DNA from: Asaia sp. W19
GTDB taxonomy: Bacteria; Pseudomonadota; Alphaproteobacteria; Acetobacterales; Acetobacteraceae
Reading direction: 5' to 3'
Assembly (NCBI RefSeq): GCF_003994335.1
Contig: NZ_PNQZ01000015.1
Coordinates: 1-47,041 of the forward strand
Length of the DNA: 47,041 bases
A model generated the notes under the pieces. It was not told where the DNA came from and made no database searches. It saw only the letters and a list, made by a program, of their open reading frames with translations. Shown here piece after piece: positions 7,068-14,611 of the stretch; the stretch's first letter is position 1, and every line of letters starts with the position of its first letter. Position numbers and translations under genes: made by a program.

Positions 7068-7651
7068 GCGATACGAAGCCCTGCGCCTATTGCGGCGCCC
7101 TCATCATGCGCGAGGATCACATCACGAAATGGAGTTGGCAGAAGCGCCGGTTCTGTCGTGCGTTCTGCGCGGCGCAGGAAACCTCCGGCGATCGTATGGT
7201 CACGAAGGATGAGGCTGAGCGCTTCCTCGTTCTGGTGAACAAGGGCGCGTCTCAGACTGCGGCGGCCAAAGAGATCGGGCGGAAACAGTCGAGCCTCCTG
7301 AATGCGGCCATCAAGCATGGACTGCTCAACGCACGCATTCCTGCCGCCAACGACCCGTGCAGCACGTCTCCGGAGGAGATGCTTGCGCTTTTCCGGAATG
7401 GGCTGTCGTACAGCGAGATTGCTGCGCGCTGCGGCATTTCGGTCAAGGCCGTCTCTGCGAAGGTCAATCGGGCGAAGAAGCGCGAGGTTCCGGCGCCTGG
7501 GCAGCCGCGGCTCCCTGTAGAGGTCCCTGCCTCCACCCTCAACACAAGGGGGCCAGAGTCAGCCGGGTCTGATGTAAGCTGGGGCGCGCTCGGGCTTGGA
7601 ATTCCCTATTTCGAAGCCCTGAAACTGACGCAGAACATGCGCGCCCTCTGA
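7064..7651 (+). CDS. Zinc-ribbon / GcrA-like HTH DNA-binding protein
   Basis: 195 residues from ATG 7064, preceded by AGGGAGG. The N-terminus has CAYCG (residues 7-11) and RRFCRAFC (about 28-35), four cysteines that could hold one zinc. A first HTH-like stretch, ASQTAAAKEIGRKQSSL, sits near residue 60. A second, LSYSEIAARCGISVKAVSAK, near 120 resembles the DNA-binding part of GcrA, the alphaproteobacterial cell-cycle regulator. The C-terminus is proline-rich and flexible. Probably an early transcription regulator. Confidence 0.72.
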   Translation: MSDTKPCAYCGALIMREDHITKWSWQKRRFCRAFCAAQETSGDRMVTKDEAERFLVLVNKGASQTAAAKEIGRKQSSLLNAAIKHGLLNARIPAANDPCSTSPEEMLALFRNGLSYSEIAARCGISVKAVSAKVNRAKKREVPAPGQPRLPVEVPASTLNTRGPESAGSDVSWGALGLGIPYFEALKLTQNMRAL

Positions 7652-7656
7652 CCCCA

Positions 7657-7872
7657 TCAAATGACAACCACGACCCCCACCGCAGCCGCAAACTGCTCAA
7701 CAAGACGTTGGCGCGTCTGGCCCGTAGCGTGCGGGTGCAGCACCGACCAGAGCCGGGCGGCGCGCAGAATGTCGAGAGCGATCACGGGCGTATCCAACCG
7801 CTGCGTGAACCTTCTCGCATCTGCCTCAACCAGTGGCTTGTCGTGCTCGTGGGTGGTGGTGTCGTCGTCCAA
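7657..7872 (-). CDS. Possible small minus-strand protein
   Basis: 71 residues from a TTG start with GAGGGAG seven bases upstream. It opens with an acidic MDDDTTTHEHDKP and continues with a helical DTPVIALDILRAARLWSVLH segment that reads more like protein than the opposite frame does. It fills an otherwise empty gap and opposes the operon. Unknown function. Confidence 0.4.
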   Translation of the reverse strand: MDDDTTTHEHDKPLVEADARRFTQRLDTPVIALDILRAARLWSVLHPHATGQTRQRLVEQFAAAVGVVVVI

Positions 7873-7923
7873 TTCTGAACTCCCTCAAACTGCTCGTGAC
7901 AAGGCAGATGATGGAGGAAAAAC

Positions 7924-8316
7924 ATGTGCAAGGTTGGGGCATTTCGCTGCCCAAAAATGCCAACTGTTGACCCAAAGTTTCCGCGAATGATGGCTGCGAC
8001 CATCCCCGTTCGCGATCGGCTGCTCGATGCGATCAAGCGCGAGTTCATGCCCTTTCGCTTTGCAGCAGAAATGCTCGCCCGGGCGTCGAAAAAGTCACCC
8101 AGGGCGGCTCGTAACTGGCTGTCAGATCGCAATGCTCCCGATGCGGAAGCACTGATCGAACTGATGGCCTCGTGTTCATCCATAGCCGACGAGGTGGAGC
8201 GCCTCGTTGCTGAGCGCCGTGCGGCGCGGGAGCAAGAATTATGCCTTGGTTCAAAATCAAGGTCGGTCGGTTTGGCATCGGTAGAGATGCAGGCCCTCCA
8301 CCTTCATACCGACTGA
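7924..8316 (+). CDS. HTH-like small phage regulator
   Basis: 130 residues. A strong GGAGG six bases before ATG 7924 fixes the start. The core FRFAAEMLARASKKSPRAAR, then NWLSDRNAPDAEALIELM, matches a recurrent alphaproteobacterial phage family with an HTH resembling that of XRE proteins. The last 25 residues overlap the next gene in another frame by 76 bases. Likely DNA-binding; target unknown. Confidence 0.65.
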   Translation: MCKVGAFRCPKMPTVDPKFPRMMAATIPVRDRLLDAIKREFMPFRFAAEMLARASKKSPRAARNWLSDRNAPDAEALIELMASCSSIADEVERLVAERRAAREQELCLGSKSRSVGLASVEMQALHLHTD

Positions 8317-8429
8317 CGTTTCTGCGGATCGTCTGGAAAGACTGGGATGCCTTTGAGGCTTGGGCGCTGGCTGAGGTCGATCGCTACAAGCGGGCGCTCG
8401 AGGCTGCGCGGAAGGAGCTTCAGAAATGA
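8241..8429 (+). CDS. 62-residue hypothetical protein
   Basis: Starts MPWFKIKVGRFGIGRDAGPP with strand-like character, then a charged helix (AEVDRYKRALEAARKELQK). GGAG lies ten bases before the ATG. It overlaps the tail of the preceding HTH gene by 76 bases and the next start by four. No known domain. Confidence 0.6.
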   Translation: MPWFKIKVGRFGIGRDAGPPPSYRLTFLRIVWKDWDAFEAWALAEVDRYKRALEAARKELQK

Positions 8430-8644
8430 CCCAGCCGCTCCCGTTCGCAAACCTGCGAAATTACTTGGCCGATCAGATCGAAATGGAAGGAAGCCTTTCG
8501 CGCTGGGCTGACCGGCACGGCTTCCACAAATCGACCGTCTCCGAAGTCCTGAGCCAGAAGCGTGAAATGCCAGACACCATGGCGAACGCGCTTGGCTTTG
8601 CTGTCCAGAAAATTGCCATTCCGATGCGAGGCCAGAATGTCTGA
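8426..8644 (+). CDS. Small HTH DNA-binding protein
   Basis: 72 residues. LRNYLADQIEMEGSLSRWAD, then RHGFHKSTVSEVLSQKREMP, is a Cro/XRE-type HTH: helix, turn, recognition helix and the following LGF segment. It is probably a DNA-binding regulator of the early region. It overlaps the upstream gene (ATGA) and the following GapR-like start. Confidence 0.7.
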   Translation: MTQPLPFANLRNYLADQIEMEGSLSRWADRHGFHKSTVSEVLSQKREMPDTMANALGFAVQKIAIPMRGQNV

Positions 8645-8909
8645 GTTCCCGAACGATCACAATTCACGCGCCCAAGAAGGCGGGGTCGCTGCGGATCGTC
8701 TGCGCTCCATTATCGAGCGGCATATCCGGCTTGAGGAAGAGGTTAAGGCCCTGCGCGGCGACCAGAAGGACATCATGTCCGAGGCCAAGAGCGCTGGTTA
8801 CTGCCCCAAGACGATCAAGCAGGTCATTCGCATCATGAATGCGGATCCTAAGGACGTGCAGGAAGCAGAGCATCTGCTCGACACATATCGGAGGGCATTG
8901 GGATGCTAG
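8637..8909 (+). CDS. GapR-family (DUF2312) DNA-binding protein
   Basis: 90 residues. The family signature is clear: adjacent VAADRLRSIIERHIRLEEEV and KALRGDQKDIMSEAKSAGY, then CPKTIKQVIR. GapR is an alphaproteobacterial nucleoid protein that binds overtwisted DNA ahead of replication forks and helps topoisomerases. A phage copy next to replication genes could modulate supercoiling during phage replication. The start at 8637 overlaps the preceding stop. Confidence 0.88.
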   Translation: MSEFPNDHNSRAQEGGVAADRLRSIIERHIRLEEEVKALRGDQKDIMSEAKSAGYCPKTIKQVIRIMNADPKDVQEAEHLLDTYRRALGC

Positions 8910-9112
8910 ATTTCCTCTTCCCCCGTCTCCGCCGCCTGGAAGCCGAGAACGAGCGCCTGCGCGTCCTGCTCTGGGAGGCCAAGGCTGAACCTGCCCGCAC
9001 ACTGGCCCTGATGGCCGCCAAGGATAAGGAAATCGCCACCCTCAAAGCGGAGAACCGCGTCCTGAAACGGGAGCGGGACCGGGCTGGGAGGTTTGCGCCA
9101 TGCGAGAAATAA
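8903..9112 (+). CDS. Small coiled-coil protein
   Basis: 69 residues beginning MLDFLFPRLRRLEAENERLR. Heptad-like Leu/Ala spacing runs from residue 9 to 60, so it is essentially one coiled coil. The ATG overlaps the GapR-like stop and its end overlaps the resolvase start. No enzymatic motif; perhaps an adaptor. Confidence 0.65.
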   Translation: MLDFLFPRLRRLEAENERLRVLLWEAKAEPARTLALMAAKDKEIATLKAENRVLKRERDRAGRFAPCEK

Positions 9113-9522
9113 CCTTCACCCTCCCCGCGCCCTTCCCGCTGCTCAATCACAGCATTGGGCAGAGCCGTTTTACGCTTACTGGAATGCGCCGGAAGATGGC
9201 CCGGTCTGTCGCTATGGCGTCAGCGGGTCTGCGGCCTCCTGAGCCGTTCAGCAAGGCGCATGTCGTGATTGAGCGATACTCCGTGGGTTCGCCGGATAAT
9301 GACGGCCTCCAAGGCGGTGCAAAGTTCCTGATCGACAGCCTGACGACGCCGCGCCGGCTCAACGTCCGCACTGAGGGCGCTCGTCCGCGCACGAAGAACA
9401 AGCGCGGCCTGGGCTTCATCATCGACGACGCGCCGCAGTACGCCGAAATCGAGGTCATCGGCATCAAGTGCAAGCGCGCCGAACAGCGCACGGTCGTGAC
9501 CATTCGCGAGGTGGTGGGATGA
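9100..9522 (+). CDS. RusA-like Holliday junction resolvase
   Basis: 140 residues. RusA-family endonucleases cut Holliday junctions as dimers. The acidic motifs are visible: SPDNDGLQGGAKFLIDSL near residues 65-82 and GLGFIIDDAPQY near 103-114, where Asp residues bind Mg2+. The N-terminus ITFTLPAPFPLLNHSIG matches the usual beta-strand opening. Placed just before the replication genes, it would resolve recombination intermediates of replicating phage DNA. Confidence 0.85.
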   Translation: MREITFTLPAPFPLLNHSIGQSRFTLTGMRRKMARSVAMASAGLRPPEPFSKAHVVIERYSVGSPDNDGLQGGAKFLIDSLTTPRRLNVRTEGARPRTKNKRGLGFIIDDAPQYAEIEVIGIKCKRAEQRTVVTIREVVG

Positions 9523-10388
9523 GCATACGCGCCGTCAAATGGGCGTGGTCACTGGGCGTCCCGTCCACGGTCAAACTCGTTCTCGTCGCGCTGGCTGACC
9601 ATGCGGACGAAGACGGCGATTGCTGGCCTGCGCAGTCTCGTATTGCCGAGATGACCGGTCTGACCGACCGCACCGTTCGCTATGTCATGCACGGATTGCG
9701 CGCTTCGGGACTGATCAAAACAGACGGTGGCAAAGGCCGCCGCGGACAAATTTCCCTATCGTTGGATGTGACCGAAATGACGCCAGAGATGACGAAAATC
9801 GTCGCGTCGGAATGCGCCTCAACAAGCAAAAAACGGGCCATTTCTGACGGAGCAAATCGGAACGAGATTCCTAAAAATCGGAACGAGATTCCTAACTTCG
9901 ACCGGAACGAGATTCCTAAAGATAGGAATTTGGTTCCACTCAACCGGAACGAGATTCCTAACCACAGAACCATCAAGAACCATCAAGAACCATCATTACC
10001 CCCTAAGCCCCCATCCGATGCTCCGGTGGTCCGCGTGGTGAAGGATGAGAGGGACATGACCTTCCGATCGGCGGGCGGGTCCGAGACGATCCGCATCCCC
10101 GACTTCGTGCCTCTGGACGCATGGACCGGATACCTTGAGATGCGCGACCGGAAGAAGGCGCCCCGAACGGCCTATGCCCTGCGGAAGATTATCAACGAAC
10201 TCGAGCGGTTCCACGTCGCAGGGCATGACATTCGCGGCATCCTCGACACTTCGACCATGAACGGTTGGAAGGGCGTATTCGGGCCGAAGGGGCAGGTAGC
10301 AGCGCGACCGGCGTTTGCGAAGCCGAGAGACCCACTGTCGCAGCAAGCCGAGCGGATGCGCGAGAAAATGGCGGGGTGGCGCTCATGA
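9519..10388 (+). CDS. O-like replication initiator with winged HTH
   Basis: 289 residues from ATG 9519 (overlaps the resolvase stop). Residues 1-75 form a winged HTH opening MSIRAVKWAWSLGVPSTVKL, with QSRIAEMTGLTDRTVRYVM as the recognition unit. This is the domain found at the start of lambda O-type initiators. Residues about 113-148 are a low-complexity NRNEIP repeat that encodes DNA iterons. Residues 190-289 probably contact the helicase loader. It should bind the iterons inside its own gene and start replication. Confidence 0.8.
   Translation: MSIRAVKWAWSLGVPSTVKLVLVALADHADEDGDCWPAQSRIAEMTGLTDRTVRYVMHGLRASGLIKTDGGKGRRGQISLSLDVTEMTPEMTKIVASECASTSKKRAISDGANRNEIPKNRNEIPNFDRNEIPKDRNLVPLNRNEIPNHRTIKNHQEPSLPPKPPSDAPVVRVVKDERDMTFRSAGGSETIRIPDFVPLDAWTGYLEMRDRKKAPRTAYALRKIINELERFHVAGHDIRGILDTSTMNGWKGVFGPKGQVAARPAFAKPRDPLSQQAERMREKMAGWRS
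9860..9958 (+). repeat. Five replication iterons inside the initiator gene
   Basis: GGAACGAGATTCC occurs at 9860, 9881, 9904 and 9946. A variant with the same ends (GGAA...TTCC) lies at 9925. Start-to-start distances are 21, 23, 21 and 21 bp, about two helical turns, and each unit has GGAA/TTCC dyad symmetry. Lambda and its relatives carry their origin as iterons inside gene O in the same place. Confidence 0.8.
9966..9995 (+). repeat. Tandem 10-mer repeat next to the iterons
   Basis: AGAACCATCA is repeated three times with no interruption, just right of the iterons. It ends the disordered linker of the initiator. It could be part of the origin (an unwinding or loading element) or a simple slippage product. 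Confidence 0.75.
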
Positions 10389-11224
10389 CCGATCTGGCAA
10401 CCTATGCCGGGCAGCGCGTCCCGGCCCTGAGCCATGCGCTCGAGACGGCAATCAGCGGCACGAACGTTTCGTTCTTCGGGCAGCGTGAGACGGCAAGCGA
10501 GAGAGAGGCCAGACTGAACGGCGGCGAGCCCGCTCCCGGTATGGTCATTGCGGCTGGCCCTCGAGTGCCGCCGTCCGGTGCGGTGATTGCTGAAGCACGG
10601 CGCATTCTTCCCGACCTCGAGCGTGCTCTCGACCCTCTGCCGGCCGATCGGCTGCGCGCTGAGATCGATCGGTTCCTCGACATCCTCAATGCTTCTGTCG
10701 CCCGGCCGCAGGAAATGGACGCGCTGGACATGCGCAAGGCCGCACTCGAGGTCGCACTCGAGGGAACGCCCGCCATTGTCTGGACGCCCGCCACGCTGCG
10801 AATGGCCCAACGCCGGTTTAAGTTCTTCCCCTCGGTCGCTGAGCTTGCGGAGTTGCTGGACGAGGTGGCTGCGCCTCTGTGCGACAAGGTGGCGCATGTC
10901 CGCATCGTGTCGCGTCAGGAGGCTCGAGAGCCGGAACGCCCTCGCCCGACCGATGCCGAGCGCGAGGCCGTGGCTGCGATGATGGCGGCTCGCCGGGCCG
11001 AGGTAGCCAAACGCGAAGCCCACGAAGCGAAGATCCGCAAACATGGCACCTACACACCACCCGGCGCTGAGGGTCTGACCGGCTGGGCCCTGCTCGATGC
11101 GCTGAAAGCCGATCTGCCGAACCTCGACGGGGATTTGCTGGCCGTGACGCAAGAGCGGGTCGAGGAAATGCAGCGCCGGTTCGAGGCGGCTGAACGGTTC
11201 ATGACGTGCGAGGTGCAGGCATGA
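10385..11224 (+). CDS. P-like replication protein, helicase-loader candidate
   Basis: 279 residues from ATG 10385, overlapping the initiator stop. KFFPSVAELAELLDEVAAPL (about residues 140-160) resembles the segment of lambda P-type helicase loaders and related phage proteins with FPxxAE. Charged helices follow around residues 180-225. There is no Walker motif, so it is not a DnaC-type ATPase. The position directly after the O-like gene supports a role in bringing host DnaB to the origin. Confidence 0.6.
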   Translation: MTDLATYAGQRVPALSHALETAISGTNVSFFGQRETASEREARLNGGEPAPGMVIAAGPRVPPSGAVIAEARRILPDLERALDPLPADRLRAEIDRFLDILNASVARPQEMDALDMRKAALEVALEGTPAIVWTPATLRMAQRRFKFFPSVAELAELLDEVAAPLCDKVAHVRIVSRQEAREPERPRPTDAEREAVAAMMAARRAEVAKREAHEAKIRKHGTYTPPGAEGLTGWALLDALKADLPNLDGDLLAVTQERVEEMQRRFEAAERFMTCEVQA

Positions 11225-11787
11225 AAAACCCAGCAAATCCGGGCGATTTCAGTACAAACGGGACTCGGGGTGTGGTAGGATCGGGCATGAGCGAAACGAC
11301 GAATTCCGCTGACTGGCCGATTGGGGTTTCCGTCTCCATCACGCAGACTTGCGGCAAACCGGCGACGGAATTCGAGATGCTGACTTACGCCTGGTACACG
11401 CTAGGAGCCAAAATGCGGGCCGCTGAGGGCTGTGTGGGGGATTTTACACCCACTCGGAGCGGAAACGTCGGAACGGCCAGTGAGGCGCATACGTCGAGGA
11501 TTGTCCAAGGGTGCGGATGTGATCGGTGCCAGTCCTCCCGTCCGGGGTTCCCGGGACCATCAAAACCAGGCTGGCGCTATGGCTGCGAACGGTGCGGCAA
11601 CAAGCGATGTCCCCACCATGAGTGGCATGGCTTTGAATGCACGGGCAGTAATGAGCCGGGGCAGATCGGGGATGAGCGTAGCGCAAATTGTGAGACGATA
11701 AACTCACCGGCTGAAATTGGTACGGGCTGTACGGGGCGCAGATCAGGTTTCAAGCTCTTGCGCCAAAGCATTCATCGTTCTGGTTGA
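11221..11787 (+). CDS. Zinc-finger phage protein with GNKRCPHH motif
   Basis: 188 residues. A cysteine/histidine cluster reads CGCDRC (about 98-103), then YGCERCGNKRCPHHEWHGFE, then CTGSNEPGQIG. The GNKRCPxA/H...CTGSNEPGQ pattern recurs in small early proteins of many tailed phages and probably binds zinc. The N-terminal part is Thr/Ser-rich and the last 40 residues look low-complexity; they overlap a minus-strand gene. Function unknown. Confidence 0.7.
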   Translation: MKNPANPGDFSTNGTRGVVGSGMSETTNSADWPIGVSVSITQTCGKPATEFEMLTYAWYTLGAKMRAAEGCVGDFTPTRSGNVGTASEAHTSRIVQGCGCDRCQSSRPGFPGPSKPGWRYGCERCGNKRCPHHEWHGFECTGSNEPGQIGDERSANCETINSPAEIGTGCTGRRSGFKLLRQSIHRSG

Positions 11788-11989
11788 AGCGCCAGACCGA
11801 AGTCGGTAGCTCACCCGCATCTTGGGTCACATAACACCAGGTTCCCGTGACTGACGGTTCATCATCATCCAAGGTCAAAGCGCTTCCGCACCATGTCCGC
11901 GCAAGAATGAGCGATTGATAGAGCTGCAAGGCCTCCGCAACGGCGTTTAAGGCTTTCAACTCTGCGATCCGGCTCTCGAACTCATCCAT
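11750..11989 (-). CDS. Small hypothetical protein, opposite strand
   Basis: 79 residues starting MDEFESRIAELKALNAVAEA, a clean amphipathic helix, followed by a strand-rich half with WCYVTQDAGELPTSVWRF. No Shine-Dalgarno is obvious. It overlaps the 3' end of the zinc-finger gene by 38 bases tail to tail. It marks the start of the accessory stretch before the late genes. Confidence 0.5.
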   Translation of the reverse strand: MDEFESRIAELKALNAVAEALQLYQSLILARTWCGSALTLDDDEPSVTGTWCYVTQDAGELPTSVWRFNQNDECFGARA

Positions 11990-12161
11990 GCATCGAGGCT
12001 AACGCAAGTACGGTTAATGATCCGTTATGCGAGTGTTAAGTAAATTCGAGCGTAGAGAGATGTTGCGGGGAGGCGCTACTTGTCTCCTCTGGCGCTTGCG
12101 CAAAAACGATTCCTTAACCTTTTCGACATCACCTACGGAGTTTAATTCAGCGAGACCTATC

Positions 12162-12563
12162 ATGTCTAGATACAATATTATTGCACTGTCGTTATTATTA
12201 TCAATCCTTGCAGGTTGTCACAAACAAGACCGGAATATCGCGCAAGTATCTCTACATGAGGCCCATTGTCATGTCGTCGCCCTTGAAAGCTATTGCGAGG
12301 AGAACGGCGGCGGTAGGCGATTTGAAATCGCCGACATTCCCGAAGAATTCAGAGACCGGTTCATAACCGCATGTAGCGGTAACTTGCATTGCGACGTAGT
12401 CTTGAGCGTACCGCGACTAGAGGCTCGAGACCGCAAGCTCTGCAAGATCGTAGACATTTCTTGGTCCGATGCTCGGGGGGGATCACCATATGAGCATATC
12501 TATGGCAAGTGGTTAGCCGCGATACACGTCCCGCAATGGGGAGGCACGAACAAGAAAGTTTGA
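12162..12563 (+). CDS. Small lipoprotein, unknown function
   Basis: 133 residues from ATG 12162. The signal peptide SRYNIIALSLLLSILAGC ends in an LAGC lipobox, so Cys19 should be lipidated and the protein anchored to a membrane. The mature part has six further cysteines (for example HCHVV, SYCEEN, ACSGNLHCD, KLCK), which suggests disulfides in the periplasm. The region is more AT-rich than the replication genes, a sign of recent acquisition. Phage lipoproteins in such places often block superinfection; here that is only a guess. Confidence 0.7.
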   Translation: MSRYNIIALSLLLSILAGCHKQDRNIAQVSLHEAHCHVVALESYCEENGGGRRFEIADIPEEFRDRFITACSGNLHCDVVLSVPRLEARDRKLCKIVDISWSDARGGSPYEHIYGKWLAAIHVPQWGGTNKKV

Positions 12564-12628
12564 TGAATTGTTATCGAATCGTAATCATGCTCTTTCGCAA
12601 AGTTACAATTCGATGTAAGCGCCCACCC

Positions 12629-12826
12629 ATGACGATATCGAAATCAATTTTCGCCGCCACTGCGTGCGCGTGGGTAGCATTTTTCGTGCTGCAATTCCTC
12701 GATCTACAAGGAACATGCGCCCTGCAGGATCACGCTCAGTTGGTTGCAGACATCATGGCTGTGTTGTGCATCTTCGTGCTGCTCGGCAAACTCGTCAGGA
12801 TGCATAAATCGCGGTCAGCTCACTGA
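12629..12826 (+). CDS. Small two-helix membrane protein
   Basis: 65 residues from ATG 12629. Two hydrophobic segments are visible, SIFAATACAWVAFFVLQFL (6-24) and LVADIMAVLCIFVLLGKLV (38-56), separated by a short polar loop, with a basic C-terminus (RMHKSRSAH). A holin is possible by size and topology, but no endolysin is nearby. It follows the lipoprotein in the same direction, so the two may form one accessory unit. Confidence 0.5.
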   Translation: MTISKSIFAATACAWVAFFVLQFLDLQGTCALQDHAQLVADIMAVLCIFVLLGKLVRMHKSRSAH

Positions 12827-12892
12827 TTTCCCAACAACTGACGGCTGTAATTTCCTGTGTACCTAGAGGGCGGGGTTGGCGATAATCGGGGT

Positions 12893-13054
12893 ATGGCCAT
12901 ATCCCCCGAAATCGCAGCAACGATCTCCGAAATGTCCAAGCCCAAGCTGGACGAAAGGACGTTCATCGCTCGGTCTGTAGAGCCGCTTGGACCGACACCC
13001 GAACGCGAGGCAAAGGCGGACTATTTCGGCGCTTGTGGCAGTCGGAAAATTTAA
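12893..13054 (+). pseudogene. Truncated relative of the late-regulator candidate
   Basis: 53 residues. The N-terminus SPEIAATISEMSKPK lines up with APKIHETVAQMARPK at the start of the intact gene at 13961. The frame stops after SRKI, where the sequence turns AT-rich. It looks like a left-behind 5' end produced when the membrane-protein cassette entered or when two related phages recombined. A genuine short protein cannot be excluded. Confidence 0.45.
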
Positions 13055-13097
13055 CCACTCCTACGCGATTTCATCCGCAAGAGTGGCGTCGGCTCAA

Positions 13098-13778
13098 CTA
13101 CTGCACAGGGATTGCCCGTTCCACCTTCGTGGATCTTACCAAGTTTTTGTGTTCGCAAACCATAGTAGGGGTCCCCGTTGATACAGCGCCTGATTCAGAC
13201 TTTTTATCGGGAAAGAGCAATTCGCTACATTCATGGAATCCAGCAAGAGGCGCAATTATCGCGACGGCGATGGCAAGTAATTGCCGGACTTTGTTGACTG
13301 AGGCGGCGAGATACCTCTCGCCACAACTTGGCGTCCTGTCCCTTTCCTCCAGCGACATAAATGGTCTGTTGTGCAACCCTTCGAGTATGCGTTTCAGATA
13401 ATGTTTCCATGTGGGATGATTCTCCTTCTCCTTCTCCTTCTCCTTCTCCTTCTCCTTCTCCTTCGTGGCAGGCGTGCGCACAGGTTCACCATCGTATGCC
13501 AAATTATTATGGAAAACGCAGCTTGAGGTAATTAGTGTAAGAAATAATATTACTATGGTAATGTATATGCAATTTGAAATCCCGTATTCTATCCAGTATT
13601 TTTCTATAAAATTTTTGTAGATTAGACATAAAATATAAAAACTATACGCCACCTGTATAAGTACGCGTACAGCCCTCCCAAACTTCATAGAACTTTCGTT
13701 TACTTCTAAAAGCTCTCTCATGCCATCGTACCACGCATACAGAGCCGCCGCTGCAATTATAGTTCTGTAGTAATCCAT
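13098..13778 (-). CDS. Membrane protein with Lys-Glu repeat, AT-rich accessory gene
   Basis: 226 residues from ATG 13778, chosen because GGAG lies seven bases upstream. Four likely membrane segments lie near residues 4-16, 38-54, 66-88 and 165-182. Between the third and fourth is a (Lys-Glu)7 run encoded by a DNA hexamer repeat. The gene is AT-rich at its 5' end, reads against the phage operon and has no recognised family. Likely a horizontally acquired cassette expressed independently, perhaps in the lysogen. Confidence 0.62.
   Translation of the reverse strand: MDYYRTIIAAAALYAWYDGMRELLEVNESSMKFGRAVRVLIQVAYSFYILCLIYKNFIEKYWIEYGISNCIYITIVILFLTLITSSCVFHNNLAYDGEPVRTPATKEKEKEKEKEKEKENHPTWKHYLKRILEGLHNRPFMSLEERDRTPSCGERYLAASVNKVRQLLAIAVAIIAPLAGFHECSELLFPDKKSESGAVSTGTPTMVCEHKNLVRSTKVERAIPVQ
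13420..13464 (+). repeat. Hexanucleotide tandem repeat, 7.5 units of TTCTCC
   Basis: Seven full units plus TTC, perfect, inside the membrane-protein gene. On the coding strand it gives alternating Lys and Glu. A six-base unit changes length without frameshift, so slippage would lengthen or shorten the charged linker between the membrane segments. Confidence 0.95.
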
Positions 13779-13960
13779 ACATAGTCTCCATACCATTGTA
13801 CTGCTTGATATCACTCAAAAGCAGACCCCAATTTATCCCGTCGCGACTTATTTGATCGCTGGAACCGACCGAAATGATGATACACAAAATATAATAAGGC
13901 CCATCACAATTGCCTCCATTTTCTCTGTACCAACTCAGCCTATTTTGATATATTTTAATC

Positions 13961-14548
13961 ATGACGACAGCCCCGAAAATCCACGAAACTGTTGCTCAAA
14001 TGGCGAGACCGAAAGCGGCCAAGCGCCCGTCGGCTCCGAGACTCGAAACGGGGCTCGTCGCAACGATGGAGCGCGTGGGCAAGGACGATTACCAAGGCCC
14101 TATCGGCAAGCGCTCGCGATGCAACCACCTCCTGACCCTGCGTAAGGCCGGCGAGCTCGATGCTGAGGCCGAAACCTTGGCTGAGCGCTGGTTGAGCGAT
14201 TACCAATTTGGCGTTTATGGCTACACCGACGCCATGCACAATCCGCTGCCGAGCGATTACATTCGCGGCGATGCCATTACTTTCGCCACGTCACGCGGCA
14301 TCGCCAGTGAACGGGTGGGTTTGGTGCGCGACAACCTGGGGGATGATGCGCACGATATGCTCGTCCGGCTCCTTTCTCTCGACCAGTCTTTCGCCTCGAT
14401 TGCGCGTGAGAAGTTTCCTGCACGTAGCAAAACGAGCGCCGAGAAGGCCATCCGGGAACGCGCTGTCGTGCTGCTGCAAATTCTGCCAAGCGCCTACAAA
14501 TCAGCCTGTCGCCTTCAGAAGCAGCGCAAGGAACAGGCGCGCAGATAA
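13961..14548 (+). CDS. Late-regulator candidate upstream of the terminase
   Basis: 195 residues, no family named with certainty. The first 50 residues are basic and probably disordered. The C-terminal third, with SLDQSFASIAREKFPARSKT and then a helix ending LLQILPSAYK, looks like a DNA-binding helical unit. Position at the end of the early region and just before the late genes is where lambdoid phages keep Q-type antiterminators or late activators. Terminators inside the late region make such a factor likely. The assignment rests on context. Confidence 0.5.
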   Translation: MTTAPKIHETVAQMARPKAAKRPSAPRLETGLVATMERVGKDDYQGPIGKRSRCNHLLTLRKAGELDAEAETLAERWLSDYQFGVYGYTDAMHNPLPSDYIRGDAITFATSRGIASERVGLVRDNLGDDAHDMLVRLLSLDQSFASIAREKFPARSKTSAEKAIRERAVVLLQILPSAYKSACRLQKQRKEQARR

Positions 14549-14611
14549 CGCTGTACAATGGCCATGCAGACGGATAATATCGGATAAATCCCTAAATCTG
14601 CGCGGTTCACA

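Noticed and set aside
7660..7990. 109-codon plus ORF between the GcrA-like and HTH genes
   Set aside because: Cys/Ser/Arg-rich shadow of the minus-strand 7657-7872 frame, and it runs into the well-supported start at 7924.
9996..11236. Long minus-strand frames (up to about 350 codons) over the replication genes
   Set aside because: They mirror the codon bias of the plus-strand O- and P-like genes and carry no domain or start signals.
12629..12826. Holin
   Set aside because: Size and two helices fit, but there is no endolysin or spanin nearby and the context is early/accessory, so the label is not justified.
13420..13464. CRISPR-like or origin repeat
   Set aside because: The repeat has no spacers and is a pure hexamer inside a coding frame, so it is a microsatellite.
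13642..13962. 106-codon minus ORF overlapping the start of the AT-rich membrane gene
   Set aside because: It has no domain or ribosome-binding site and shares DNA with a better-supported membrane-protein start at 13778. Probably chance opening in AT-rich sequence.
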